Assembly: GCF_001612985.1 (NCBI RefSeq)
Contig: NZ_BDBM01000002.1
Span: 248,001 to 312,000 of the forward strand
Direction: 5' to 3'
From: Nocardia gamkensis NBRC 108242
GTDB taxonomy: Bacteria > Actinomycetota > Actinomycetes > Mycobacteriales > Mycobacteriaceae
DNA length: 64,000 bases
This document shows positions 18,188-26,439 of the stretch, piece after piece (the first letter of the stretch is position 1; each line of letters opens with the position of its first letter). Below the pieces are notes generated by a model, which worked only from the letters and a program-made list of their open reading frames with translations, was not told where the DNA came from and did no database searches. The position numbers were made by a program, and so were the translations under genes.

Positions 18188-18219
18188 GCCCTGGGCGGTC
18201 GAAATCGGCTGCCCAGGGC
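18188..18219 (+). terminator. Hairpin after the precursor gene (attenuator or partial terminator)
   Basis: GCCCTGGGC (18188-18196) pairs perfectly with GCCCAGGGC (18211-18219) around a 14-base loop, six bases after the precursor stop and 20 bases before the next start. There is no T-tract, so it probably stabilises the precursor message or reduces read-through rather than stopping transcription. Confidence 0.6.
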
Positions 18220-18238
18220 TTCTCGAAGAAAGCAGAGT

Positions 18239-19465
18239 ATGACGCTTCCAGTACTGCCGAGCCAAGCGGATGTTCTCCTGGATCAGGAGCGGTCCGGTAA
18301 CAGCAGCAACAATCTCGGATTCACCCTGACATTCGGCCCCGAGATTCCTGACGAGCGAATCGTGCGTGCGCTGGAAGCCGCCGTGTCTGCTTTCGAGGCC
18401 TTCCGGCTGCGCTGCACCGGTAGCGCGAGAACCGGCTACACCCAGGAGATACGGCCGCCGAGCGAGCCCGCGGCTATCGAACTGCTGGATGTCTCGGACG
18501 CGGACGCGAGGAGTGTCCGCCACTACCTCGAGACCATCCTCTACCGGGACTCGGTCACCTGGGATTGGCAGCGACTCGGTGTGTACAGGTTCCGTGTCCT
18601 GAAGGCGGCGGGAGGGATCCATCACGTGGCGGCATCGCTGCAACACCAAGCCTTCGATCATCGTTCGGTGCAGATCGTGCTCGATTCGATTCGGGATTTC
18701 GTCACGACGGGAAACGAGAAGCGACGCACCATAACGGAACCCGACGACTACACCGGAGCCGTGCGCGCCGCGACTCTCGACGCACAGGCGAACGAGCGGG
18801 CGATCGCCTACTGGGAGAACGAGCTGAGTTCCGTGCCTGCCGAGTTCGGCGCGGCGGTCGATTCGTCACCGGCTCCGTGGCACCGCGAGAGTTTGGTGCT
18901 CGACGGCGCCGACTACGCGCGTTTCCGGGAGCGTGCTGGAGCATCGCCGTGGGGAGGCGCGGCATTGTTGTTGGAACGCCTGGTAGACCAATGGCGAAAG
19001 CGCCACCAGCCCGTGTGCGTTATCGACGTCCGGCTGAACTGCCGTCCGCCGCGTTATGAGCGGCAAGTCGGTATGTTCGCCACCACACGTCCACTCGTCT
19101 TCGATACCGCCGATGACGCATGGCGACAGCGGGTTTGGCCGAAACTGATCCGGGCCGCGGCACACCAGCGAGTCGACAGCATCGCGCTGCGCGCGATCGA
19201 AGACGAGCGCGGATTCGATGGGCACCGAGCATTTCCGGCCTTCAACTATGTTGTCGACGCGGAAGGTTCCGCATCGTCCGGGGCCGGTCTGCCCGACGGC
19301 GCAGTCCACCGGATCCCCTTCCGCCCGCGCAGCGCCACGTACCGGCCAATGGGACTGAGCGTTCGGGAAATGAACAGTTCGATAGCGATCCAACTCGTTG
19401 CGAGTTCACGGCTGTTCAGCCGGGCCGACGTCACCAGGATGCTGTACGGGATCGTGCGCGGATGA
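18239..19465 (+). CDS. Free-standing NRPS condensation-domain-like acyltransferase
   Basis: A 408-residue protein of the chloramphenicol-acetyltransferase/NRPS condensation superfamily. The active-site motif HHxxxDG reads QHQAFDH at residues 135-141: the second, catalytic His and the Asp are kept, the first His and final Gly are changed. A later RQVGMFATTRPLVF segment matches the conserved VGMFVNTLPLR block. No adenylation or carrier domain is attached. With a free carrier protein and ligase in the cluster, it could transfer a carrier-bound aminoacyl or acyl unit to the precursor or to another intermediate. Its stop overlaps the start of the exporter (ATGA). Confidence 0.85.
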   Translation: MTLPVLPSQADVLLDQERSGNSSNNLGFTLTFGPEIPDERIVRALEAAVSAFEAFRLRCTGSARTGYTQEIRPPSEPAAIELLDVSDADARSVRHYLETILYRDSVTWDWQRLGVYRFRVLKAAGGIHHVAASLQHQAFDHRSVQIVLDSIRDFVTTGNEKRRTITEPDDYTGAVRAATLDAQANERAIAYWENELSSVPAEFGAAVDSSPAPWHRESLVLDGADYARFRERAGASPWGGAALLLERLVDQWRKRHQPVCVIDVRLNCRPPRYERQVGMFATTRPLVFDTADDAWRQRVWPKLIRAAAHQRVDSIALRAIEDERGFDGHRAFPAFNYVVDAEGSASSGAGLPDGAVHRIPFRPRSATYRPMGLSVREMNSSIAIQLVASSRLFSRADVTRMLYGIVRG

Positions 19466-21744
19466 GCGGCGATAGCGAAAATGCGACCCGAGCGGACAGT
19501 TGGGACGCTTCCGGACGGTTCCGTCGGCACGCCGTGGCCAGGGGAGGACGTATCGGGAACTTCGGCAGCCCGAGATTCGTCCAGGGCACGGATCCCGTCG
19601 AACGCGATATCTTGAACGGATTTCGGCGCGGTGTGCGCGCTGTCATCCCCGAAGGTCGGCAGGTGGGGGACGTCGACTGCGGTCCGGCGAGCCTGCAGAT
19701 GGCGCTGGCCAGTCGTGGCATCGATGTCCCGCTGGAGCAGCTCCGAAAGGAGACCGACAGCGGCCGAAACGGAACCTCTGCTGCTGCGCTGCTACGGGTG
19801 GCTCGTTTACACGGTATGGACGGGCGGGGGGTACGAAGCAATCTGGCCGGACTTCGTCATCTCGCGCCAGGGTCGATCCTGTTCTGGCGTTTCAATCACT
19901 TCGTGGTCTTGGAAGGCGCTGTCCGGTCATACGCGGTCGTCCTGGACCCGGCGGTCGGCCGTCGTAGGATTCCATGGAGTGAGATAGATGAAGAGTTCAC
20001 CGGGGTCGCGATAGAGTTCGCCGCCCCGTCCGCGGAAGGCGCGAGAACGAGGCGGAGCGGATGGCGGCGGATCGCCGGTGAACTGGGTCCGGCGAGTTGG
20101 ATCGTCCCGCGTACCTCGAAGTGGGGGCTCGCGCTCGCCGCGTCCGCCGCACTGCTGATCTACAACCTCGCCTACCCTTACGTGCTCGGTGAGATCGTTT
20201 CGTGGACGGCGGATGGGGACGCCGGATTCGACGGCGAATTGCGCTATGGAGCGCTACTCGTCGCGGCGGTGCTGTCGTACGGGGCGATGCACCTGGTCCG
20301 CTCTCGTCTGATCGTCACGATCCAAAGCTTGGTCGAGGCTCGCATCGGCGAGACCCTCATGGCCCGGGTCACCCGATTGCCGTTGGAGTTCTTCCTGGGC
20401 AGGCATCCGGGTGACCTGGCCCTGCGGGTTCGGTCGGCGGGACGCTTCAAGCAAGTCGTGTCCGTGTCGACGCTGGGCGCGGCGTTCGACGCGGTGCTGA
20501 TCGTGGGATATCTGATCGTGGTCGGGTCGCGCGATATCGCGTTGGGGGCCGTGGCCGCGACGGGGGTCCTGGCGTTCGTTCTAGGGATGGCGGTGACATG
20601 GAGGCGCCAGCGCCAGCTGTCGGTAGCCGCGTGCGCCGCACAGGTCGAGGCGGCGAATGTCGTCCACGAACTTTTCGCGAACATGACGACGGTCAAGGCG
20701 CTCGGAGCCGAGGGTGCGGTCCACGCGAGGTGGCTGAACACCTTCAGCGGCGAATTGACGGCCGGAACGCGAAAGCGCCGGCATGCCGGGTCGGTCTCGG
20801 TCTTCGTATCCGCGCTTCAGTTCGCGACGCCCCTGACCGTTCTTTTCACCGGAATCCTCACGGCTGGGGACGGCAGCGCAGGACTGACCGACGCGGTCAC
20901 GCTGAGTGCTGTCAGTGCGGGCTTGTTCGTGTCGCTGTCCAATCTTTCCCTCGCACTCACCGCCCTGGTGGACTTGGTTCCGGACATGCTGCGTATCGAC
21001 GACGTGCTCAACAGTGCCGTAGAGCCCTGTGGCAGTGCGCATCTCGGCCGAACGGATCGTGCCGTATCGGTGCGGCTCGACCGCGTTTCGTTCAGCTATC
21101 CAGGTAGTCCGCGAGAGACCATCCGAGAGGTCGATATCGACGTGGGTCGGGGGGCGTTGACCGTGATCGCCGGAAGGTCCGGCTGCGGCAAATCGACCAT
21201 CGGGATGCTGCTGGCTGGGCTTCTGTTCCCCGGCGACGGTCGGGTCCTGGTAGACGACACGGACCTCGCGAATCTTGATCTGACGGCCTACCGGCGGCAC
21301 ATCGGATATGTCGATCAGAACAGCGGTTTGATGGCGGGAAGTGTTCTGGAGAACATTCGCCTCGGCGATGAAAGTGCTTCTCTGGACGATGTTCGCCGGG
21401 CGGCGCGTATGGCGCAGATCGACGAATTCATCGAGGGTTTGCCGATGAAATACGAGACGATACTGAGCGCGAGCGGCGGGGGAATCTCGGGTGGACAGCG
21501 CCAGCGAATCGCCTTGGCGCGGGCTCTGGTGAAAAACCCGCGACTTCTGATCCTGGACGAAGCGACGAGCGCCGTCGATCCGGAGACGGAGCAGGCGATA
21601 TTCAGGGAGCTGACGTCGTTGGACGCGACTGTCATCGTCCTGGGACACAGGGTGCCCCCCGGCTGCGGCGAATGCGACGTTGTGGTGGTCGAGGACGGAC
21701 GCGTACGGACATCGGCGTACGGACAGCATAGGAACGGCGAATGA
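19462..21744 (+). CDS. C39 peptidase-containing ABC exporter (PCAT type)
   Basis: A 760-residue fusion of peptidase, membrane and ATPase domains that removes double-glycine leaders and exports the peptide. The C39 domain has Gln67, the catalytic Cys73 in DVDCGPASLQM, His146 (RFNHFVVLEG) and Asp162. A six-helix membrane region follows. The ATPase has Walker A GRSGCGKST, signature ISGGQRQR, Walker B LLILDEATSAVD and the H-loop GHRV. I start at the ATG overlapping the previous stop. It fits the GG leader of the 36-residue peptide two genes upstream, so the peptide is very likely its substrate. Confidence 0.93.
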   Translation: MSGDSENATRADSWDASGRFRRHAVARGGRIGNFGSPRFVQGTDPVERDILNGFRRGVRAVIPEGRQVGDVDCGPASLQMALASRGIDVPLEQLRKETDSGRNGTSAAALLRVARLHGMDGRGVRSNLAGLRHLAPGSILFWRFNHFVVLEGAVRSYAVVLDPAVGRRRIPWSEIDEEFTGVAIEFAAPSAEGARTRRSGWRRIAGELGPASWIVPRTSKWGLALAASAALLIYNLAYPYVLGEIVSWTADGDAGFDGELRYGALLVAAVLSYGAMHLVRSRLIVTIQSLVEARIGETLMARVTRLPLEFFLGRHPGDLALRVRSAGRFKQVVSVSTLGAAFDAVLIVGYLIVVGSRDIALGAVAATGVLAFVLGMAVTWRRQRQLSVAACAAQVEAANVVHELFANMTTVKALGAEGAVHARWLNTFSGELTAGTRKRRHAGSVSVFVSALQFATPLTVLFTGILTAGDGSAGLTDAVTLSAVSAGLFVSLSNLSLALTALVDLVPDMLRIDDVLNSAVEPCGSAHLGRTDRAVSVRLDRVSFSYPGSPRETIREVDIDVGRGALTVIAGRSGCGKSTIGMLLAGLLFPGDGRVLVDDTDLANLDLTAYRRHIGYVDQNSGLMAGSVLENIRLGDESASLDDVRRAARMAQIDEFIEGLPMKYETILSASGGGISGGQRQRIALARALVKNPRLLILDEATSAVDPETEQAIFRELTSLDATVIVLGHRVPPGCGECDVVVVEDGRVRTSAYGQHRNGE

Positions 21745-22979
21745 CGAATTGCTATTACTGTACGCTTTTCGCTGGAGCCACCGGCGACGGAGTGATACAC
21801 GCCGCGGAGTTCGACCTCGGGTCCTCCGCGCCGCGGTGCGCAGCGCATTGGCGGGTCGTCTGTGGCTGCTGTGATCACCCAGCGCATTTCATGGCCGCGG
21901 CGTTCTGTACGGTCGATCAGCGCTATTTTTGCGCCGAGTGCGCGCAAGAGGTCGAGATGGTGTCCGAATCCTTTTTCGGATGGGAATACTATTACCGCTA
22001 TCGGTCGCCGTGGTCCGGCCGGTGGGAGCCGGCGCTGGACAGGGCGATGTTCGAGGGTCGTCATCCGTATCAGGCCGCCGTGTCGGCCGGTCGAGAATTT
22101 CCGGGACTCTCCACCGAACGCCAGGTCGACCGCGCGAATGCGCGATCCCAATCGTGGCTGGGCGCGGTGGACGACATGTATGTAACTCGATCTTGGGAAG
22201 ATAACGCGGAGCGCTGGGACGAGGTATTCGACGCCGAGGGCGATGAGAGCCGGAAATACCACGGTGACGCGCCGCTTCTGACGCTGCTGGGTGACGTGCG
22301 CGATGCGCGTGTGCTGGATCTCGGGTGTGGAAACGGCTACCTGAGCCGCATACTGGCCGGCAGTGGCGCTCATGTGGTCGGGGTGGACCCGAGCGAGAAA
22401 ATGGTGGCGCTGGCGCGCGAAAGGGAGATCCGAGAGCCGCTCGGGGTCGCCTTCGAGGTCGCCTCGGCGGACGATCTGTCGGAATTCGCCGATGCTCGGT
22501 TCGACATCATCGTTGCGAACCACGTGCTCACCGCCATCATGGACTTGGGTGATGCGTTGGTCGAGGCCAACCGCGTGCTGCTGCCCGGCGGCCGACTGGT
22601 CGCGCTGTTCAGTCATCCGTGCTTCTCGTGTGGCCCGCGTACCTGGATTTCACCGGTGCCGGACTCGCCGCGCCCTGAAGAGAACACGGGTTACGTTGTC
22701 GATCACTACTTTCGTACCGGGACGTATGCCATCGAGGGGTGGGAAGGTTTTTCCCCGGTGCCGTACATCCATCGCCCGCTGAAAGAATACTGGCAGGCTT
22801 TTCGAGGCGCCGGTTTCGCGGTGGACGACTTCGATGAGCCCGTGGTGACCGAGCGCGGGCTCGCAGAGTTGCCACAATGGCGGGTTGCGCAACTCGAACG
22901 CGCGGCGCAATCATGTATTTTTGCATGCACCAAGGTGGGGAATGAAGTCCGGCTCGGCGGCAGTCAGGGGGGTTTGTGA
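21741..22979 (+). CDS. SAM-dependent methyltransferase with a Cys-rich zinc-finger-like N-terminus
   Basis: A 412-residue protein. Residues 1-67 hold nine Cys (4, 7, 33, 41, 43, 44, 56, 64, 67) and nearby His arranged in CxxC pairs, suggesting one or two bound zinc ions. Residues from about 188 form a class I methyltransferase domain with motif I VLDLGCGNGY (191-200) and the ANHVLTAI and LPGGRLV blocks. It overlaps both neighbours by four bases. The Cys-rich part may bind the peptide or a partner enzyme. The target atom is unknown; with a peptide lacking Ser and Cys, N-methylation or action on an added group is more plausible. Confidence 0.85.
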   Translation: MTNCYYCTLFAGATGDGVIHAAEFDLGSSAPRCAAHWRVVCGCCDHPAHFMAAAFCTVDQRYFCAECAQEVEMVSESFFGWEYYYRYRSPWSGRWEPALDRAMFEGRHPYQAAVSAGREFPGLSTERQVDRANARSQSWLGAVDDMYVTRSWEDNAERWDEVFDAEGDESRKYHGDAPLLTLLGDVRDARVLDLGCGNGYLSRILAGSGAHVVGVDPSEKMVALAREREIREPLGVAFEVASADDLSEFADARFDIIVANHVLTAIMDLGDALVEANRVLLPGGRLVALFSHPCFSCGPRTWISPVPDSPRPEENTGYVVDHYFRTGTYAIEGWEGFSPVPYIHRPLKEYWQAFRGAGFAVDDFDEPVVTERGLAELPQWRVAQLERAAQSCIFACTKVGNEVRLGGSQGGL

Positions 22980-23929
22980 GTACACCGTTGCGGATCTGGT
23001 ACGTCTCCGCGCAGCGATTGTGCAATTTTCGCTGTCCATATTGTGTTTCCGTCGGCGATTACAGCAAGAGCAACAAGTTCGATTGGGCCGAGGACACCGA
23101 CATCGCAGAATTCGACGCCATCGTCCGGTGGATAGGTTCTCGGCCGGCGCCCGTCGAGGTTCGCCTGGCCACCCTGGGTGAGCCATTCGCATCGCGCGAT
23201 TTTCTCACCGGTGCGTCCTGGCTTACGCAGCAGGAGCAGGTGCGATTCGTCGAACTACTGACCAATGGTGCGCTGTTGAAACGTCGTCTCCCCGCCTTGG
23301 CGGAGACAGCTGACATGAGCAAGGTGTCGTTGTGGATCACTCATCACCACACCGAGATCGCAGTCGACCGTTTCATCGAGAACGCGAAGTTCGCCCAGGA
23401 CGAGTATGGTTGCTTCGTCGTCGTCAACGCGCTCCTGTTTCCGGGAAATCGGGACGCGGTAGCCGAGCTGCGGATAGCGGCCGAGCAAGCCGGATTGCGA
23501 TTCAACCTCGATATCGGATACGACCCAGCGCAGCACGAAGCATTCGGACCGCCTTCGGAGTCGGTGCCGATATTGCAGGAGCCAGGAGGCGCCGATTCGG
23601 CCGTTGCGACGGGCGTCGATCCGCATATGCTGCGGCTGAATCTGACAGCGTTGGACGAGCCACGCGGAAAAGCGTGCTCGGCCGGACACGATTACATCTA
23701 CATCGGAATCGACGGTGAGGTGTATCCGTGCTCCCGTTACTACGTCTTGAAGAAGAACCGGCTGGGTAATGTCCTCGACCCGGATTTCGACCTTGCGCTA
23801 CGGCCGTCGCAGTGGGCCCTGTGCGATGCGCTCGCGGGCTGCTGCAACAAGGAGGACTTTCTCAACCTCGCTCTGAGCCGCCACGTCGGCGAGCGCCGTG
23901 AGCCGAGCCTCGGCTGGACGAGTAGATGA
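22976..23929 (+). CDS. Radical SAM peptide-modifying enzyme 1
   Basis: A 317-residue radical SAM protein starting with GTG that overlaps the previous stop (GTGA). The [4Fe-4S] motif CNFRCPYC uses Cys16, Cys20 and Cys23. The C-terminal part contains further Cys (KACSAGHDY, YPCSRYY, CDALAGCCNKED) with GIDGEVYPC, the hallmark of a SPASM/Twitch-like auxiliary cluster region. Such enzymes commonly form C-C, C-O or C-N links or epimerise residues in ribosomal peptides. It lies in the central four-base-overlap run of the cluster. Confidence 0.92.
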   Translation: MSTPLRIWYVSAQRLCNFRCPYCVSVGDYSKSNKFDWAEDTDIAEFDAIVRWIGSRPAPVEVRLATLGEPFASRDFLTGASWLTQQEQVRFVELLTNGALLKRRLPALAETADMSKVSLWITHHHTEIAVDRFIENAKFAQDEYGCFVVVNALLFPGNRDAVAELRIAAEQAGLRFNLDIGYDPAQHEAFGPPSESVPILQEPGGADSAVATGVDPHMLRLNLTALDEPRGKACSAGHDYIYIGIDGEVYPCSRYYVLKKNRLGNVLDPDFDLALRPSQWALCDALAGCCNKEDFLNLALSRHVGERREPSLGWTSR

Positions 23930-24828
23930 AGGGAACCGAAGGAGCAATGCGAGCCGGAGAGATGACCTGGCCGGAGTATCAAGATAGCGTGTCGGACCGG
24001 TTGTGTGTGCTGCCGGTCGGTGGCACCGGCGCGCACGGCCCACATTTGCCGCTGGGTACGGACACCATCGTCGTAACCGAGCTGGCCGACCTGCTTTGCG
24101 GCCGAATGCCCTGTCTGGTGCTTCCCGCGATCCCGTATGGCTGCCGTACCAATCCGGTGCGCACCGGCGGTGAATTCCCTGGAAACGCGGACATCCGAGG
24201 GACCACACTGACGGCGCTGGTCACCGAAGTTGTCGCGGCGATGTATGAGCAGGGCGCGCGGCGTTTTCTCATCTTGAACGGGCACTATGCCAACGCTCCC
24301 TTCATCTTCGAAGCATGTGCCGATCTTGCTCCGGCGGCGCCGGAGGCGCAGCTGATGACGGTGAGCTGGTGGGACATGACGACCGAGCGGACGCGCGATG
24401 CCATCGCCCGAGAGTGCGGAGTGCCGCGGGCCGACGACAACCACGCAGCCATCGTGGAGACCAGCATCATGATGCATCTGGCGCCCCCATCGGTACGTAC
24501 CGATCGGATCATCGATGACTCCGCCGAACAGGTCTTCCGCCACACCGTGCTTCCGCTGCCTTCGTCGGCGCGCACAAAGCAGGGCGTCGTGTTCCGTGCG
24601 AGCGGTGCGAACGCCGCCATCGGCGCGCGCGTGGTCGATGAGATCCTCGGAAACTTGGTGCGCGAGATCGCTGTCAACCTGCCCGCCACCACGGGTGACG
24701 TTCCGGGATCGGAAATCTTCGCGGGCGAGCCCGAGTACGCGGAGGCGGTGCTACCGGATCGATACGCGTTTCCGAGCGTGCTGGAGTTCGACGGCAGTGC
24801 TCGATCCACGGCGCCATCCGGTTCATGA
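23926..24828 (+). CDS. Creatininase-family amidohydrolase (MftE-like)
   Basis: About 300 residues with the metal-binding blocks of the creatininase family: GGTGAHGPHLPLGTD, LNGHYANAPF and DDNHAAIVETSIMM. Family members hydrolyse amide bonds; MftE, which trims the mycofactocin peptide after radical SAM modification, is the best-known example in RiPP pathways. Here it sits directly after a radical SAM gene with an ATGA overlap, so a comparable peptide-trimming step is likely. An in-frame ATG seven codons inside has AAGGAG too close to use, so I keep the coupled start. Confidence 0.88.
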   Translation: MKGTEGAMRAGEMTWPEYQDSVSDRLCVLPVGGTGAHGPHLPLGTDTIVVTELADLLCGRMPCLVLPAIPYGCRTNPVRTGGEFPGNADIRGTTLTALVTEVVAAMYEQGARRFLILNGHYANAPFIFEACADLAPAAPEAQLMTVSWWDMTTERTRDAIARECGVPRADDNHAAIVETSIMMHLAPPSVRTDRIIDDSAEQVFRHTVLPLPSSARTKQGVVFRASGANAAIGARVVDEILGNLVREIAVNLPATTGDVPGSEIFAGEPEYAEAVLPDRYAFPSVLEFDGSARSTAPSGS

Positions 24829-24848
24829 GCCGTGTCTCGGAGTGAGCG

Positions 24849-26414
24849 ATGCTGAAATTCGTCTTGAACGCAGGGGCAGCGCGTGGAATCCATTGGCGCT
24901 GGGATGGTTCCGCATGGCAGAACGGCGACAGCTGGATCTCTCCGGTGCGCCATTCCGCACTGACCCACCGGATGGTGCTGCACGAACAGACGGTGCTGGT
25001 CATCTCGCGCGAACGGCGGCGGGGTGATCCGGAGGTCGGACCCCGCGCACCGGAGCGGGTCTCCGCGGGGGCTTTGGCGGATCTGGTCGCGGAGACAGCG
25101 CAGTGGCCGCTCGATGCCACACTGTTGCGATTGAACGCGGGTACGGTCACCCTCCAGGCAGGCGTGTGGGCGGTCGCGCCGATCTATCTGACCAGCGGAC
25201 CGGATCGGTTGGCCGGCTCGTGGCAACCCACCGACCTGCGGGCGTACGCAGACACTTCATCCTTGTCGGACAACGAGGTAGCCCGTCTGCTTACCCGGCG
25301 GCACCGATACGGGCAGGAGACGGTCTGGCGCGCGGTGAAACGCCTCACCGAACGTTCGGTCGCCACTTGGCGGGACGGCACGCTACAACTGGCCTATCCC
25401 AGTCCGGCCGAGCACACCTCACCCAGACCGCTGCGTCGCTCCGCGGACGTCCTGGGTGCTTTCGAGTCGGCCCTGGACGCCGCAGTGCACAGGCGCGAAT
25501 TCGCGCCGCACCAGTGTGGCGTCGAGTTGTCCGGGGGGTTGGACAGCACAAACGTGGCTGCGACACTGGCGGGTCGCGGCGCACGTATGACCACCGCCGC
25601 CGTACTGATGGACGGATCGTGTGGGCAGGCGCAGCGGAGCAGGCGCCGGCAGCTGACCGAGGAATTCCGCTGCGGCGCCGACATCACCGTCGAGGCCACC
25701 GAACATCTTCCGTTCCATCCGGACGGGACGCGCGGACGGCAGCTCCCGGTGAGTCCGTACGCCGAACCCTGGATCGAGGCGAAGCAACCGATGCTGGCGG
25801 GCATGGCGGCACGCGGGGTGCGGTGGTCCTTCGGCGGCACCGGCGGGGACGAGTTGATGAACGTGCGCAGCGCCGAAAAGTCCGAATCACGCCACGCTCG
25901 CCCCGTCCCGCCTTGGCTGGGCAAACGGAGCATCGCAGCCGCCGCGCACAGCGAGGACGGGATAGCGCCCCCGAGTGTCCTGCGCGAAAGCACGTTGCTG
26001 GCGTTCGGCAGCCGAACGCCTCAGTTCCTCGAGCACGGCCTGTGGCCGGTCTCGCCCCTCGCGGACCCGCAGTTGTCCCGATTCTGCGAGTGGCTTCCGC
26101 TGCCGTGGCGTGCCGACAAGACCTTGTCGCGGTTGCGCCTCAGCCGGCTCGGGTTGCCGCTGTCGGTGTACTGCGGTCTGCGGGACGATCCGCGGGAGAC
26201 GCTGGACATCGCATTCCGGCGGCATGTCCTGCCGTTCTTGGAAGACATGTGCGCCGAGGGCGGCGTCCTCGTGGACTCGGGCTACGTAGACGCCGACGGG
26301 CTGCGCGACACCACGCGGGCGGTGCGTCGCATGGGCGACAAGTTCGCGCTGGACCGAACTCTGTTCACCATCGCGGCGGTGGAGGCCGGACTGCGAACAT
26401 GCGCGAGCGCGTAA
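24849..26414 (+). CDS. Asparagine-synthetase-like amide ligase lacking the glutaminase nucleophile
   Basis: A 521-residue member of the asparagine synthetase B superfamily. The ATP-PPi loop ELSGGLDSTN (about 226-235) and FGGTGGDELM are intact, so carboxylate adenylation is expected. The N-terminus starts MLKF with no Cys2, so it cannot release ammonia from glutamine. It is instead like lasso-peptide cyclases and beta-lactam synthetases, which use an amine already present. The precursor core has no Asp or Glu, so ordinary lasso ring closure is ruled out; activation of the C-terminus or of a group added later is more likely. It is not overlapped with its neighbours but lies in the same run. Confidence 0.87.
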   Translation: MLKFVLNAGAARGIHWRWDGSAWQNGDSWISPVRHSALTHRMVLHEQTVLVISRERRRGDPEVGPRAPERVSAGALADLVAETAQWPLDATLLRLNAGTVTLQAGVWAVAPIYLTSGPDRLAGSWQPTDLRAYADTSSLSDNEVARLLTRRHRYGQETVWRAVKRLTERSVATWRDGTLQLAYPSPAEHTSPRPLRRSADVLGAFESALDAAVHRREFAPHQCGVELSGGLDSTNVAATLAGRGARMTTAAVLMDGSCGQAQRSRRRQLTEEFRCGADITVEATEHLPFHPDGTRGRQLPVSPYAEPWIEAKQPMLAGMAARGVRWSFGGTGGDELMNVRSAEKSESRHARPVPPWLGKRSIAAAAHSEDGIAPPSVLRESTLLAFGSRTPQFLEHGLWPVSPLADPQLSRFCEWLPLPWRADKTLSRLRLSRLGLPLSVYCGLRDDPRETLDIAFRRHVLPFLEDMCAEGGVLVDSGYVDADGLRDTTRAVRRMGDKFALDRTLFTIAAVEAGLRTCASA

Positions 26415-26439
26415 TTCGATGAATGAGGGGGAGATTTCG

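Noticed and set aside
18072..21744. Lanthipeptide or class II bacteriocin interpretation
   Set aside because: The core has no Cys or Ser and only one Thr, and no LanM/LanB/LanC gene is seen.
18072..26414. Lasso peptide interpretation
   Set aside because: The PCAT and asparagine-synthetase-like genes fit superficially, but the core lacks Asp/Glu at position 7-9, no B1/B2 leader peptidase or RRE gene is present, and the leader ends in GG for a C39 peptidase.
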